Shown here piece by piece: positions 5,799 through 6,784 of a stretch of 6,784 nt of DNA. Both the position numbers and the translations under genes were made by a program. The notes below the pieces were generated by a model. The model was not told where the DNA came from and made no database searches. It worked only from the letters and a program-made list of their open reading frames with translations. The stretch comes from Bacillota bacterium (lineage in GTDB: Bacteria; Bacillota_C; Negativicutes; JAEYSJ01). Every line of letters starts with the position of its first letter. Position 1 is the first letter of the stretch. The DNA lies in assembly GCA_023434855.1 (NCBI GenBank), contig JAEYSJ010000085.1, positions 1-6,784 on the forward strand, written 5' to 3'.

Positions 5799-6218
5799 TT
5801 AACGATAATAGATGTGACCATCTTTGTATAATGCCTGATTCTCGTCTGAACTCGGCCAACTATGGTCATGCCTGTGCCAACCATTTCTATAATCATGTCT
5901 AGTATCAAATCGAGTGTCAAACCTAGCTCCGTTGTTATAGCGGATAACATATCTAGCATTATTGTTTCTGCTACTATACCGAGTGTCATATTTACTTTTG
6001 TTATCAAACCTAGTATCATAGTGAGCTTTGTCATTAACCCTGGTGTCATAATGAGCAGCTACTCTTTGTTGTTGTATATTCACAGGATTTTCTGCAGCAA
6101 AAGTGGTAGCAGGAATTGCAGCCCCGGCTCCTGTTAAGAGCGCGGCACCCGCTAAGGCTGCAGTATAACTTTTGTATTTGCGGCGAAGCATTTTTCTTTT
6201 AGATATTTTTCTTTCCAT
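5799..6218 (-). CDS. Small exported protein with YDTR decapeptide repeats
   Basis: The start is ATG 6218-6216, eight bases after AGGAGG (6232-6227). An in-frame ATG upstream at 6266 has no ribosome binding site and is not used here. The 139-residue product has a long, very basic N-terminus (MERKISKRKMLRRKYKSYT), a hydrophobic Ala/Gly core (20-36) and a probable cleavage site near ATTFA-AE, so it is exported. RRKYK loosely resembles a Tat motif. The mature part contains near-perfect ten-residue repeats (AHYDTRVNDK, AHYDTRFDNK, SKYDTRYSSR), then decayed copies (RYVIR, RFDTR, FDTR), a His/Trp patch (GWHRHDHSW) and a closing YKDGHIYYR. It is highly basic and aromatic, which suits binding to cell-wall polymer or another acidic surface. 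The family is unknown to me. It has its own promoter. Confidence 0.75.
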   Translation of the reverse strand: MERKISKRKMLRRKYKSYTAALAGAALLTGAGAAIPATTFAAENPVNIQQQRVAAHYDTRVNDKAHYDTRFDNKSKYDTRYSSRNNNARYVIRYNNGARFDTRFDTRHDYRNGWHRHDHSWPSSDENQALYKDGHIYYR

Positions 6219-6241
6219 ATATCCCACCTCCTTTTTTTTAG

Positions 6242-6276
6242 TTTTCCATGAACTCATATCGAGCATCCATGGAAAA
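6242..6276 (-). promoter_or_regulatory. 5'UTR hairpin of the repeat-protein gene
   Basis: TTTTCCATG (6242-6250) is the exact reverse complement of CATGGAAAA (6268-6276). Inside the loop, CTC (6253-6255) can pair with GAG (6261-6263). On the minus-strand transcript the structure ends about 24 bases before the ATG and about 10 before the Shine-Dalgarno. It could be an mRNA-stabilising stem, an RNA regulatory element, or a protein-binding operator. Confidence 0.45.
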
Positions 6277-6299
6277 TTAGCCTTTATATATTAATGTTT

Positions 6300-6327
6300 T
6301 TTATATTGTTGCCGTTAGCCATGTTAA
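6300..6327 (-). promoter_or_regulatory. Probable sigma-A promoter of the repeat-protein gene
   Basis: Read on the minus strand, TTAACA (6327-6322) and TATAAA (6305-6300) are separated by 16 bases and are close to consensus. Transcription would begin near 6293, giving a 5'UTR of about 75 bases that contains the hairpin at 6276-6242. Confidence 0.5.
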
Positions 6328-6597
6328 CGATTAAGTAATTTGTGCTTTTTTCAATACTGGAAATATGATGATATGTGCCCATCAAAATACCGTACCTATA
6401 ACAATGTTTTCATTGCAGGAATGATCTGTAAAATATGGTATTTATAATGAAGCATAAATATTATGTGGAAGAGGCTATGGTTAGTCGAATTTCTTCCGGT
6501 TCAAATATAAGAAATGCAAGGTTACTTCCAATGCATTATTATCGATGATTATAAACAAAATTACTATTGACATGATTTAAGAAAGGAGGTGCTCCTT
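6328..6597. other. Gene-free region upstream of the DUF362 gene
   Basis: No convincing open frame is present on either strand. The stretch is AT-rich and should hold the promoter for the plus-strand gene at 6598. TATAAT (6443-6448) is a perfect -10 hexamer, but the nearest -35-like TTGCAG (6413-6418) is 24 bases away, too far, so I leave the promoter unassigned. The end of the region carries the Shine-Dalgarno hairpin. Confidence 0.35.
6583..6597 (+). promoter_or_regulatory. Shine-Dalgarno hairpin before the DUF362 start
   Basis: AAGGAG (6583-6588) and CTCCTT (6592-6597) are perfect complements separated by GTG, and the ATG follows at once. The strong ribosome binding site AAAGGAGGTG is thus partly locked in a six-pair stem. 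Such a stem could damp translation or make it depend on temperature or a bound factor. It is absent from the fragment at 4614. Confidence 0.45.
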
Positions 6598-6784
6598 ATG
6601 ACAAAAGTAGCAGGCGTCAAAGCTGATTCCTACGATCAACATATAGTCGAACAAGCCATAACAGACTTACTCGCCCATTTAGGCGGCATATCGCAGTTTA
6701 TCCAGCCTGGTGATAGAGTATTAGTGAAGCCAAACATGCTGGAAGCGGTGGAAAAAGGTCTCTGTGTAACTACCGATCCAGAAG
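6598..6784 (+). CDS. DUF362 domain protein, N-terminal part, runs off the window
   Basis: ATG 6598 follows GGAGG (6585-6589) at eight bases. The 62 visible codons read MTKVAGVKADSYDQHIVEQA, then a helix ending LLAHLGGISQFI, then QPGDRVLVKPNMLEAVEKG and a TTDP motif at the edge. The PGDRVLVKPN segment and the following threonine-aspartate-proline are characteristic of the start of DUF362 proteins, cytoplasmic proteins often joined to ferredoxin-type iron-sulfur domains, whose reaction is not established. Any iron-sulfur domain here would lie outside the window. The visible frame is intact, unlike the two fragments at 4614 and 5351, so this is probably the functional member. Its leader carries a hairpin over the ribosome binding site. 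Confidence 0.75.
   Translation, partial: MTKVAGVKADSYDQHIVEQAITDLLAHLGGISQFIQPGDRVLVKPNMLEAVEKGLCVTTDPE

Noticed and set aside
5765..6049. Minus-strand open frame in a second frame across the repeat protein.
   Set aside because: Its repetitive composition simply mirrors the DNA repeats of the exported protein, and it lacks a ribosome binding site.
5862..6137. Plus-strand open frame of 91 codons.
   Set aside because: It is antisense to the exported repeat protein and owes its length to the repeat.
6567..6572. Perfect -35 hexamer TTGACA upstream of the DUF362 gene.
   Set aside because: The position 17 bases downstream overlaps the ribosome binding site and has no -10 likeness (TGCTCC).

Overview
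The window is AT-rich and carries strong AGGAGG-type ribosome binding sites, which points to a low-GC Gram-positive-lineage (Firmicutes) genome. A secreted protein resembling surface-adhesin E and the DUF362 genes make a member of the Negativicutes (Sporomusa/Pelosinus-like) my best guess. That placement is inference. The region reads as a patched accessory locus: two broken beta-lactamase copies, a frameshifted recombinase, gene remnants, repeated fragments of one gene, and a few intact genes.

Layout. Positions 1-392 are a 98% identical inverted repeat. Each arm encodes the same C-terminal part of a class D beta-lactamase-like protein, so two headless copies diverge from one point; the right copy runs to 607. 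A bidirectional terminator (742-778) separates it from a 58-residue minus-strand gene (963-787). That gene is divergent from a large serine recombinase (1037-2540), which is broken by one extra base near 1154. The shared 5' region holds an inverted repeat that places both Shine-Dalgarno sequences in one stem, and a five-codon leader ORF overlaps the recombinase start. After a terminator (2554-2594) and a good promoter comes an exported adhesin-E-like protein (2677-3669).

From 3670 to 5640 there are a DUF695-family gene (3860-4321), a one-repeat TPR remnant (4389-4559), a frameshifted gene of unknown family (4806-5380), and two decayed copies of the 5' end of a DUF362 gene (4614-4674 and 5351-5498). 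The third, apparently intact copy starts at 6598 and leaves the window. Between them, on the minus strand, is a small exported protein built of YDTR decapeptide repeats (6218-5799), with its own promoter and a 5'UTR hairpin.

How the parts relate. Nothing here forms a recognisable complete pathway. The recombinase and the broken beta-lactamase copies suggest past mobile-element activity. The direct repeats of the DUF362 5' end mark module boundaries where sequence was duplicated, inserted or lost. The DUF695 gene and the unknown frameshifted gene could be orphan members of a variable cassette locus such as toxin immunity, but that is a hypothesis.
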